A DNA stretch of 10,969 nucleotides. Source: Rhodococcus_G sp042754225 (lineage in GTDB: Bacteria; Actinomycetota; Actinomycetes; Mycobacteriales; Mycobacteriaceae). Shown here one piece after another: positions 6,037 to 10,969 of the stretch. The notes under the pieces were generated by a model. The model did no database searches and had not been told where the DNA came from. It worked only from the letters and a program-made list of their open reading frames with translations. Every line of letters begins with the position of its first letter. Positions within the stretch are counted from its first letter, which is position 1. A program made the position numbers and the translations under genes. The stretch covers positions 1 through 10,969 of the forward strand of contig NZ_JBHZAH010000146.1 in the NCBI RefSeq assembly GCF_042754225.1, written 5' to 3'.

Positions 6037-6753
6037 TCAGCCCTCGACGAGCCAGATCGCGTCGGCGGCCGGATTGCCGAGTTCCACCGTGTCGCCGTCG
6101 CCCAGCCGCACCGAGACGGTGCCCGCGAAGTCGCGCCGTTCGAGCACGGTCACGGTCAGATCGAGCGCGATGCCGACCGAGTCGAAGTACCGCAGCATCG
6201 CCGGATCGGAGTCGGAGATCCGCGCGATCCGGCCGTACTGGCCGTCGGTGAAGTCGCTGAGCTGACGGGCGGCCGGGGAGGGGATCGACCCGTCCGGCGC
6301 CGGGATGGGGTCGCCGTGCGGATCGCGCTCGGGGTGACCGAGTTTGGCGTCGATCCGGGCGATCATCAGGTCCGAGACGGCGTGCTCGAGCACCTCGGCC
6401 TCGTCGTGCACCTCGTCCCAGCCGTATCCGAGCTCGTTGACCAGGTAGGTCTCGATCAGCCGGTGCCGGCGCACCATGGCGACCGCGGCCGCGCGACCGC
6501 GGTCGGTCAGCGAGATCGAGCCGTACCGTGCGTGGTCCACCAGGCCCTGGTCGGCGAGCTTGCGAATCGCCTCGGACACGGTCGACGCCGACACCCCGAT
6601 CCGCTCGGCGAGCATCTTCGTCGACACCTGTTCGCCGGACCACTCACCCGCGGTCCAGATCACCTTGAGGTAGTCCTGCGCGACCGTGGTGAGAGTCCCC
6701 GCGCCGGCGGCCTTCGCGGTCGTCATTGCTGGTCCAGTCTTGCGTTCGCCCAC
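6037..6753 (-). CDS. mntR: MntR-like DtxR-family metal-dependent repressor
   Basis: A 238-residue DtxR-family regulator: N-terminal winged helix (VAQDYLKVIW through SASTVSEAIRKLADQGLVDH, about 24-75), dimerisation/metal domain (about 90-160) and C-terminal FeoA/SH3-like domain (about 170-238). Metal ligands can be aligned to DtxR. The DtxR Met10 position is Asp27 and the Cys102 position is Glu120, with Glu123-His124 following; His97, Glu101 and His116 fit the ancillary site. Asp and Glu at the first two positions are typical of manganese-sensing MntR rather than iron sensors, and the protein resembles M. tuberculosis Rv2788 (MntR, formerly SirR), found in the same neighbourhood. GTG 6753 starts 6 nt after a TAAGCT -10, fitting a leaderless transcript. 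ATG 6726 (9 codons in, weak GGA 6 nt upstream) is the alternative and closer to the length of mycobacterial homologues. Confidence 0.88.
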   Translation of the reverse strand: MGERKTGPAMTTAKAAGAGTLTTVAQDYLKVIWTAGEWSGEQVSTKMLAERIGVSASTVSEAIRKLADQGLVDHARYGSISLTDRGRAAAVAMVRRHRLIETYLVNELGYGWDEVHDEAEVLEHAVSDLMIARIDAKLGHPERDPHGDPIPAPDGSIPSPAARQLSDFTDGQYGRIARISDSDPAMLRYFDSVGIALDLTVTVLERRDFAGTVSVRLGDGDTVELGNPAADAIWLVEG

Positions 6754-6765
6754 GGGTCGAGCTTA
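6753..6765 (-). promoter_or_regulatory. Candidate mntR promoter (-10 TAAGCT)
   Basis: Reading the minus strand, TAAGCT at 6765-6760 fits TANNNT, and six bases later comes GTG 6753, the spacing of a leaderless start. The -35 position (about 6788-6783) shows no TTGACA-like sequence but lies inside a 16-bp dyad that could be an operator. The TTAGGC seen on the plus strand here recalls half of a DtxR/IdeR-type box; this is weak. Confidence 0.45.
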
Positions 6766-6779
6766 GGCAATGTCGGCCC

Positions 6780-6795
6780 GTCGTGCCGCCACGAC
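6780..6795. promoter_or_regulatory. Perfect dyad GTCGTG-N4-CACGAC in the mntR/ribF divergent region
   Basis: GTCGTG (6780-6785) and CACGAC (6790-6795) form a perfect inverted repeat with a 4-bp centre (CCGC), located between the divergent mntR-like and ribF genes and overlapping the expected mntR -35. Size and place fit a dimeric repressor operator, perhaps autoregulatory. Its sequence is not a recognisable IdeR or MntR box, and GC-rich dyads of this size occur by chance. Confidence 0.3.
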
Positions 6796-6816
6796 ACCCG
6801 CGTACCGAATCCGAAG

Positions 6817-6852
6817 ATGACGCGTCTCACGCAGGGCCGTAGGCTGCGATGC
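6817..6852 (+). promoter_or_regulatory. Leaderless promoter of ribF
   Basis: ATGACG (6817-6822, four of six matches to TTGACA) is separated by exactly 17 bp from TAGGCT (6840-6845), a TANNNT -10. The ribF GTG lies at 6853, seven bases after the -10, so its G is the expected start of transcription. There is no Shine-Dalgarno upstream of the GTG. This is the standard arrangement of mycobacterial leaderless genes. Confidence 0.65.
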
Positions 6853-7833
6853 GTGCAGAGGTGGCGAGGTCTCGACGATGTGCCTGCCGATTGGGGGCGT
6901 TGTGTACTCACGATCGGCGTTTTCGACGGTGTGCATCGAGGTCACGCCCAACTGATCAGTCGCGCCGTGAAGGCGGCGAGCGAGCGCGGAATCCCCAGTG
7001 TGCTCATGACTTTCGACCCGCATCCGATGGAGGTCGTGCGGGCGGGCAGTCACCCGGCGCAGCTGACGACGCTGGCGCGACGAGCCGAGCTGGCCGAGGA
7101 ACTGGGCATCGACGTGTTCTGCGTGATGCCGTTCACGACCGACTTCATGAAGCTCACCCCGGAGCGCTACGCCCACGAGATCCTCGTGGAGCGGCTGCAC
7201 GTGGCCGAGGTTGTCGTCGGGGAGAACTTCACCTTCGGCAAGAAGGCGGCGGGCACGGTCGACCTGCTGCGCCAGATCGGTGGCCGCTTCGGGTTCGCCG
7301 TCGACGGGGTCAACCTGCTCGCCGAACACGCGGTCACCTTCTCCTCCACCTACATCCGATCCTGCGTGGACGCCGGTGACGTCGGCGCTGCCGCGGAGGC
7401 GCTGGGGCGGCCGCACCGGGTCGAGGGCGTCGTGGTGCACGGCGACGGCCGCGGACGTGAACTCGGCTTCCCGACCGCCAACATCGCGCCGCCGATGCAC
7501 TCGGCGATCCCCGCGGACGGGGTGTACGCGGCGTGGTTCACGGTGCTCGGGCCGGGACCGGTGATCGGTACCGTCGCGCCGGGGGAGCGTCACCTGGCGG
7601 CCGTGTCGATCGGCACCAACCCGACCTTCTCCGGCCGTACCCGCACCGTGGAGGCCTTCGTCCTCGACGGCGAGGCCGACCTGTACGGCCAGCACGTGGC
7701 CGTCGACTTCGTCGATCGTCTGCGCGGCATGGAGAAGTTCGACTCGGTCGAGGCGCTCATCGAGCAGATGGGCCGGGACGCGGACACCGCCCGGGAGATC
7801 CTGACCAGAGCGGACCTGCACCACCGCGGCTGA
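6853..7833 (+). CDS. ribF: Bifunctional riboflavin kinase / FAD synthetase
   Basis: A 326-residue RibF that phosphorylates riboflavin to FMN and adenylylates FMN to FAD. N-terminal nucleotidylyltransferase domain (about 1-180): LTIGVFDGVHRGH (19-31), MTFDPHPMEVV, GENFTFGKKAAG and FSSTYIRSC (163-171). C-terminal flavokinase domain (about 185-326): GRPHRVEGVVVHGDGRGREL leading into ELGFPTAN (203-210), IPADGVYAAWF, SIGTNPTFSGRTRTVEAFVL and the LYGQHVAVDFVDRLR segment. Length is standard. GTG 6853 gives MQRWRGLDDVPADWGRCVLT, which agrees with mycobacterial RibF from memory, and fits the leaderless promoter just upstream. It is divergent from the mntR-like gene and followed by rpsO, as in mycobacteria. 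A hairpin follows its stop codon. Confidence 0.97.
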   Translation: MQRWRGLDDVPADWGRCVLTIGVFDGVHRGHAQLISRAVKAASERGIPSVLMTFDPHPMEVVRAGSHPAQLTTLARRAELAEELGIDVFCVMPFTTDFMKLTPERYAHEILVERLHVAEVVVGENFTFGKKAAGTVDLLRQIGGRFGFAVDGVNLLAEHAVTFSSTYIRSCVDAGDVGAAAEALGRPHRVEGVVVHGDGRGRELGFPTANIAPPMHSAIPADGVYAAWFTVLGPGPVIGTVAPGERHLAAVSIGTNPTFSGRTRTVEAFVLDGEADLYGQHVAVDFVDRLRGMEKFDSVEALIEQMGRDADTAREILTRADLHHRG

Positions 7834-7834
7834 C

Positions 7835-7862
7835 GGTGGCGCGGGAGCACACTCCGGCCACC
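7835..7862 (+). terminator. Hairpin after ribF, candidate terminator
   Basis: Two bases after the ribF stop, GGTGGC (7835-7840) pairs with GCCACC (7857-7862); inside, GGAG (7844-7847) pairs with CTCC (7852-7855) around a CACA loop. No U-tract follows. It separates ribF from the repeat pair and the rpsO promoter, so a terminator is plausible. Confidence 0.45.
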
Positions 7863-7866
7863 CGGG

Positions 7867-7925
7867 TCGCTCCGCAGGCTCCGCTCCTGCCCACCTCGCT
7901 CGCTCCGCAGGCTCCGCTCCTGCCC
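7867..7925 (+). repeat. Two identical 26-bp direct repeats upstream of rpsO
   Basis: The same 26 bp (beginning TCGCTCCGCAGGCTCC, ending CCTGCCC) occurs at 7867-7892 and 7900-7925, a 33-bp period with 7 bp between. Within each copy GCAGG and CCTGC can pair around a 7-base loop. A third, inverted, slightly diverged copy lies inside pptT (4849-4875). This is a dispersed GC-rich repeat family, not part of a gene; the second copy ends 14 bp before the rpsO extended -10. Confidence 0.9.
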
Positions 7926-7938
7926 GCCCCGTTCGCCC

Positions 7939-7947
7939 TGGTAGGAT
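7939..7947 (+). promoter_or_regulatory. Extended -10 promoter for rpsO
   Basis: TGG-TAGGAT (7939-7947) has both the TGN extension and a TANNNT -10 hexamer, with transcription expected to start around 7954-7957. No good -35 is seen at the 16-18 bp spacing, as allowed for extended -10 promoters. The transcript would carry a leader of roughly 75 nt before the rpsO GTG. Confidence 0.5.
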
Positions 7948-7955
7948 TGCCTCTC

Positions 7956-8007
7956 GGTGTGTGCTGCGGTCCGCGGTGGCCACACTTGCTGTAAACAGTG
8001 CGCGGAC
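7956..8007 (+). promoter_or_regulatory. Structured rpsO leader, possible S15 autoregulatory RNA
   Basis: GTGTG (7957-7961, extendable by a G-U pair at 7956) pairs with CACAC (7981-7985). GTCCGCG (7969-7975), which lies in the loop of that stem, pairs perfectly with CGCGGAC (8001-8007). Together they form an H-type pseudoknot. The third loop holds a small CTG-TAAA-CAG hairpin (approximately 7989-7998). The structure ends 10 nt before the rpsO Shine-Dalgarno. S15 is known to repress its own mRNA through phylum-specific leader structures, including a pseudoknot in E. coli; the role here is inferred from position and pairing. A simple alternative is the local palindrome GTGGCCAC (7976-7983). Confidence 0.45.
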
Positions 8008-8029
8008 GTCAGTGATCAGGAGATTCACA

Positions 8030-8299
8030 GTGGCTTTGACCACCGAAGAGAAGAAGGCCGTCCTCTCGGAGTACGGCTTGCACGAGACCGACACCGGTTC
8101 GCCGGAGGCGCAGGTGGCCATGCTCACCAAGCGCATCGTCGACCTCACCGAGCACCTGAAGGCGCACAAGCACGATCACCACTCCCGCCGCGGCCTGCTG
8201 CTGCTGGTCGGACGCCGTCGTCGTCTGCTCAAGTACGTCCAGAAGGTGGACATCGCGCGTTACCGCTCGCTGATCGAGCGTCTGGGTCTGCGTCGATAA
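8030..8299 (+). CDS. rpsO: 30S ribosomal protein S15
   Basis: An 89-residue S15, the standard length. S15 is a primary-binding protein of the 30S platform that contacts the three-way junction of 16S rRNA helices 20-22. Signatures include the TDTGSPEAQVAMLTKRI segment (20-36), LTEHLKAHKHDHHSRRGLLLLVGRRRRLLKY (the conserved HKxDxHSRRGL motif) and YRSLIERLGLRR at the end. GTG 8030 has a strong Shine-Dalgarno, AGGAGA at 8018-8023, 6 nt upstream. It lies upstream of pnp as in many bacteria, with a 345-nt spacer containing a strong hairpin. It has its own candidate extended -10 promoter and a potentially pseudoknotted leader. Confidence 0.98.
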   Translation: MALTTEEKKAVLSEYGLHETDTGSPEAQVAMLTKRIVDLTEHLKAHKHDHHSRRGLLLLVGRRRRLLKYVQKVDIARYRSLIERLGLRR

Positions 8300-8324
8300 G
8301 TATCCGACGCGCACCGTGAACATC

Positions 8325-8380
8325 CCGGTAGCCAGCGAGGCGAATGCATAGACTGAGCCTCGTTGGCTACCGGTGTTTGT
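8325..8380 (+). terminator. 17-bp hairpin after rpsO (terminator/attenuator or RNase III site)
   Basis: CCGGTAGCCAGCGAGGC (8325-8341) pairs over all 17 positions, with a single G-U pair, to the arm at 8357-8373, enclosing a 15-nt loop. TGTTTGT follows immediately, a weak U-rich tail. It lies 25 nt after the rpsO stop. In E. coli and Streptomyces the rpsO-pnp spacer carries hairpins that partly terminate transcription and are cut by RNase III in pnp control; this one is a good candidate for either role. Confidence 0.75.
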
Positions 8381-8395
8381 ACCACCAGGGTTTTT

Positions 8396-8421
8396 GTTCG
8401 ACCAGATAGTTCGACCAGATA
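8396..8421 (+). repeat. 13-bp tandem duplication in the pnp leader
   Basis: GTTCGACCAGATA occurs twice in direct tandem (8396-8408, 8409-8421), right after a TTTTT run. The AT-rich context stands out in this genome and could belong to a pnp promoter (for example -35 near TTGTTC at 8394-8399), but neither copy contains a clean TANNNT box. An operator or chance duplication is equally possible. Confidence 0.8.
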
Positions 8422-8644
8422 GAGCAAGACCAGCAGTACCCGGATCTACGAGATCCAGCCGTACGTACCGCCGTGGCGTCGGTCCTCGGTAGTGGCCTCT
8501 CGGCCGGGTCGTGAGCACGATGTTCACGATCCCCGAAGGGCTTCGATCGATGGCCGCCACCGCGCAGAGGTACGCCGCCGCGCCCAGGAGGGGCGCGCCG
8601 GCCACGCGGATACGGCAAAGACGAGAGGGAAGAGAAGAGTAGAG
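8422..8644 (+). other. Remainder of the rpsO-pnp spacer (pnp leader)
   Basis: The gene-free stretch between rpsO and pnp totals 345 nt. After the hairpin and 13-bp duplication it holds two small inverted repeats: GGATCT-ACG-AGATCC at 8442-8456 and TCGTGA-N9-TCACGA at 8509-8529. A 40-codon ATG frame runs from 8520 to a TAG at 8640-8642, two bases before the pnp ATG. A purine-rich ribosome-binding region covers 8623-8639. In M. tuberculosis a lipoprotein gene sits between rpsO and gpsI; nothing like it is present here. Confidence 0.6.
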
Positions 8645-10918
8645 ATGACAGTCAATTCCGCAGTAGAGGTCGACGAGGGCGTGTTCGAATCCACCGCCGT
8701 GATCGACAACGGGAGCTACGGCACCCGCACCATCCGTTTCGAGACCGGCCGCCTCGCCCAGCAGGCTGCCGGCGCCGTCGTCGCCTACCTGGACGACGAG
8801 ACCATGCTGCTGTCGGCCACCACCGCCAGCAAGCACCCCAAGGAGCACTTCGACTTCTTCCCCCTCACGGTGGACGTCGAGGAGCGCATGTACGCCGCGG
8901 GCCGCATCCCCGGCTCGTTCTTCCGTCGTGAGGGCCGTCCCTCGACCGACGCGATCCTGACCTGCCGCCTGATCGACCGGCCGCTGCGCCCCTCGTTCGT
9001 CGACGGTCTGCGCAACGAGATCCAGGTCGTCGTGACGGTCCTGAGCCTCGACCCGAAGGACCTGTACGACGTCGTCGCGATCAACGCCGCATCCGCGTCC
9101 ACCCAGATCGCCGGCCTGCCGTTCTCCGGCCCGGTCGGTGGCGTCCGCGTCGCGCTGATCGTCTCCGACGAGAACAAGGCCGGCCAGTGGGTCGCCTTCC
9201 CGACCGTCGAGCAGCTCGAGAACGCCGTCTTCGACATGGTCGTCGCCGGCCGCATCGTCTCCGGCTCCGGGGACAGCGCCGACGTCGCGATCATGATGGT
9301 CGAGGCCGAGGCCACCGACAACGTCATCGAGAAGATCGAGGGCGGCGCGCAGGCGCCGACCGAGGCCGTCGTCGCGCAGGGCCTCGAGGCCGCCAAGCCG
9401 TTCATCGCCCGGCTCTGCGAGGCGCAGCAGGCGCTCGCCGAGAAGGCCGCCAAGCCGACCGGCGACTACCCGGTGTTCCCGGCGTACCAGGACGACGTCT
9501 ACGCCGCCGTCGCGGCCGCCGCCACCGACAAGCTCGGTGCCGCGCTGACCATCGCGGGCAAGCAGGAGCGCGACGACAAGACCGACGAGGTCAAGGTCGA
9601 GGTGCTCGAGCAGGTCGCCCCGAACTTCGAGGGTCGCGAGAAGGAGATCGGCGCGGCGTTCCGCTCGCTGACCAAGAAGCTCGTCCGGCAGCGGATCCTC
9701 AAGGACCACTTCCGGATCGACGGCCGCGGCATCACCGACATCCGGTCGCTCTCCGCCGAGGTCGCCGTGATCCCGCGGGCGCACGGCTCCGCGCTGTTCG
9801 AGCGTGGCGAGACCCAGATCATGGGCGTCACCACCCTCGACATGGTCAAGATGGCGCAGCAGATCGACTCGCTGGGCCCCGAGACCAGCAAGCGCTACAT
9901 GCACCACTACAACTTCCCGCCGTACTCGACCGGTGAGACCGGCCGCGTCGGTTCGCCGAAGCGCCGCGAGATCGGCCACGGCGCGCTCGCCGAGCGCGCC
10001 CTGATGCCGGTGCTGCCGAGCCAGGACGAGTTCCCCTACGCCATCCGTCAGGTCTCGGAAGCGTTGGGCTCCAACGGATCCACCTCCATGGGTTCGGTCT
10101 GTGCCTCGACCCTGTCGCTGCTCAACGCCGGTGTGCCGCTCAAGGCGCCGGTCGCCGGCATCGCGATGGGCCTGGTCTCCGACGAGGTCGACGGCGAGAC
10201 CCGGTACGTCGCACTGACCGACATCCTCGGCGCCGAGGATGCCTTCGGCGACATGGACTTCAAGGTCGCGGGCACGAAGGACTTCGTCACCGCCCTGCAG
10301 CTGGACACCAAGCTCGACGGCATCCCCTCGCAGGTGCTCGCCGGCGCGCTGTCGCAGGCGCACGACGCCCGCACCACGATCCTCGAGGTCATGGCCGAGG
10401 CCATCGACACCCCGGACGAGATGAGCCCGTACGCCCCGCGCGTCACGGCCATCAAGGTGCCCGTCGACAAGATCGGCGAGGTCATCGGCCCCAAGGGCAA
10501 GATGATCAACTCCATCACCGAGCAGACCGGTGCGAACATCTCCATCGAGGACGACGGCACCGTGTTCGTCGGCGCCACCGATGGACCGTCTGCGCAGGCC
10601 GCGATCGACATGATCAACGCCATCGCCAACCCGCAGCTGCCCAAGGTGGGCGAGCGCTTCCTCGGCACGGTCGTCAAGACCACCGCCTTCGGCGCGTTCG
10701 TCTCGCTGCTCCCGGGCCGCGACGGACTGGTGCACATCAGCAAGCTGGGCAACGGCAAGCGGATCAACAAGGTCGAGGACGTCGTGAACGTCGGCTCCAA
10801 GATCCGGGTCGAGATCGCGGACATCGACAACCGCGGCAAGATCTCGCTGATCCCGGTCGAGGACGAGGCCGCGGCCTCCGACGCGCCGGCCGAGAAGGGC
10901 GCCGACTCGGAGGCCTGA
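8645..10918 (+). CDS. pnp: Polynucleotide phosphorylase / guanosine pentaphosphate synthetase
   Basis: A 757-residue PNPase (GpsI in actinobacteria): phosphorolytic 3'-5' exoribonuclease, 3'-tailing polymerase and, in some actinomycetes, pppGpp synthetase. Domains: first RNase PH core (about 15-150), helical linker (about 245-330), second RNase PH core (about 345-580), KH (about 600-660, with GPKGK at 615-619) and S1 (about 667-737), then an acidic Ala-rich tail. Visible motifs: FFRREGRPSTDAILTCRLIDRPLRP, RIDGRGITDIRSL, HGSALFERGETQ (380-391) and the catalytic EDAFGDMDFKVAGT (Asp532, Asp538 and Lys540 align with E. coli Asp486, Asp492 and Lys494). Length is close to mycobacterial GpsI. ATG 8645 is preceded by purine-rich AGAAGAG (8633-8639) 5 nt upstream and gives the usual N-terminus. 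Codon third positions are almost all C/G, as expected for a highly expressed gene. Confidence 0.98.
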   Translation: MTVNSAVEVDEGVFESTAVIDNGSYGTRTIRFETGRLAQQAAGAVVAYLDDETMLLSATTASKHPKEHFDFFPLTVDVEERMYAAGRIPGSFFRREGRPSTDAILTCRLIDRPLRPSFVDGLRNEIQVVVTVLSLDPKDLYDVVAINAASASTQIAGLPFSGPVGGVRVALIVSDENKAGQWVAFPTVEQLENAVFDMVVAGRIVSGSGDSADVAIMMVEAEATDNVIEKIEGGAQAPTEAVVAQGLEAAKPFIARLCEAQQALAEKAAKPTGDYPVFPAYQDDVYAAVAAAATDKLGAALTIAGKQERDDKTDEVKVEVLEQVAPNFEGREKEIGAAFRSLTKKLVRQRILKDHFRIDGRGITDIRSLSAEVAVIPRAHGSALFERGETQIMGVTTLDMVKMAQQIDSLGPETSKRYMHHYNFPPYSTGETGRVGSPKRREIGHGALAERALMPVLPSQDEFPYAIRQVSEALGSNGSTSMGSVCASTLSLLNAGVPLKAPVAGIAMGLVSDEVDGETRYVALTDILGAEDAFGDMDFKVAGTKDFVTALQLDTKLDGIPSQVLAGALSQAHDARTTILEVMAEAIDTPDEMSPYAPRVTAIKVPVDKIGEVIGPKGKMINSITEQTGANISIEDDGTVFVGATDGPSAQAAIDMINAIANPQLPKVGERFLGTVVKTTAFGAFVSLLPGRDGLVHISKLGNGKRINKVEDVVNVGSKIRVEIADIDNRGKISLIPVEDEAAASDAPAEKGADSEA

Positions 10919-10935
10919 TCGGCTCCGATCGCCTC
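10910..10935 (+). terminator. Hairpin across the pnp stop codon
   Basis: GAGGC (10910-10914) pairs with GCCTC (10931-10935), and GATCG (10917-10921) pairs with CGATC (10926-10930) around a GCTC loop; CT at 10915-10916 bulges. It spans the pnp TGA (10916-10918). No U-tract follows, and a probable start codon lies 3 nt beyond, so partial termination or mRNA 3'-end protection is as likely as full termination. Confidence 0.4.
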
Positions 10936-10937
10936 GA

Positions 10938-10969
10938 GTGAACCCGCTGCCCCCGACCGTTCCCGGTCG
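10938..10969 (+). CDS. Start of a downstream gene (partial; possibly an M16-family peptidase)
   Basis: GTG at 10938 opens a frame running to the window edge (MNPLPPTVPG...). No Shine-Dalgarno is evident. In mycobacteria the gene after gpsI is pepR, a zinc protease of the M16 family whose N-terminus is a short variable Pro-rich stretch before the conserved LPGGLRVVTE motif; the visible residues are compatible with that but too few to identify it. The assignment rests on gene order only. Confidence 0.35.
   Translation, partial: MNPLPPTVPG

Noticed and set aside
5801..6643. Minus-strand open frame of 280 codons over the truB end and mntR, with GTGTGTG repeats
   Set aside because: Out-of-frame reading of the mntR-like gene and of the hexamer array; the overlapping frame 6037-6753 has clear DtxR-family domains.
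8349..8354. TAGACT as a pnp -10 box
   Set aside because: It lies in the loop of the rpsO-pnp hairpin, has no -35 at 16-18 bp and no TGN extension.
8009..10735. Very long minus-strand open frame (908 codons) opposite pnp
   Set aside because: Mirror of the pnp codon pattern (Arg/Gly/Asp/Leu/Val-rich, no domain); pnp on the plus strand is unambiguous.

Overview
The window is a high-GC stretch of ordinary housekeeping genes with strong G/C third-position bias, frequent GTG/TTG starts and actinobacterial -10 boxes (TANNNT). Gene content and order (ylxP, rbfA, a DHH phosphoesterase, a DinF-type MATE transporter, pptH, pptT, truB, a DtxR/MntR regulator, ribF, rpsO, pnp) match the region around pptT and gpsI in Mycobacterium tuberculosis. 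Adjacent pptH and pptT point to the mycolic-acid-producing Actinomycetota (Mycobacteriales). Gordonia or a near relative is my best guess; the genus cannot be fixed from this sequence.

Layout. 38-5948 is a co-directional plus-strand run: ylxP (DUF503), rbfA (30S maturation), an nrnA-like DHH/DHHA1 phosphoesterase, a MATE transporter, pptH and pptT (opposing enzymes of carrier-protein phosphopantetheinylation, ATGA overlap), and truB (tRNA pseudouridine-55 synthase). Spacing is tight (1-nt and 4-nt overlaps, 7-nt and 11-nt gaps) with two exceptions. One is a 114-nt leader before rbfA carrying two copies of a small hairpin. The other is a perfect 24-bp tandem array that separates nrnA from the MATE gene. 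truB ends in a strong hairpin and converges on a minus-strand MntR-type regulator (6037-6753). The divergent mntR/ribF region (6754-6852) holds back-to-back leaderless-type promoters and a dyad. 6853-10918 carries ribF (riboflavin kinase/FAD synthetase), rpsO (S15) and pnp (polynucleotide phosphorylase), with hairpins at the ends of ribF, rpsO and pnp. The first codons of another gene probably begin at 10938.

Functional theme. Most genes serve translation and RNA metabolism (RbfA, TruB, S15, PNPase, possibly nanoRNA turnover by NrnA). Cofactor handling (PptT/PptH, RibF), manganese control and an efflux pump are embedded among them. I see no phage, IS, CRISPR, tRNA, rRNA or defence system.

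The unusual material is between and inside the genes. (1) The 24-bp array regenerates the nrnA stop codon and a Shine-Dalgarno-like site in every copy and creates a possible octapeptide-repeat mini-cistron linking nrnA to the MATE gene. (2) A dispersed ~26-bp repeat occurs twice upstream of rpsO and once, inverted and in frame, inside pptT. (3) The rpsO leader can be drawn as a pseudoknot. (4) The 345-nt rpsO-pnp spacer holds a 17-bp hairpin, a 13-bp tandem duplication and a possible 40-codon upstream ORF. These are sequence observations with inferred meaning; none is proven.
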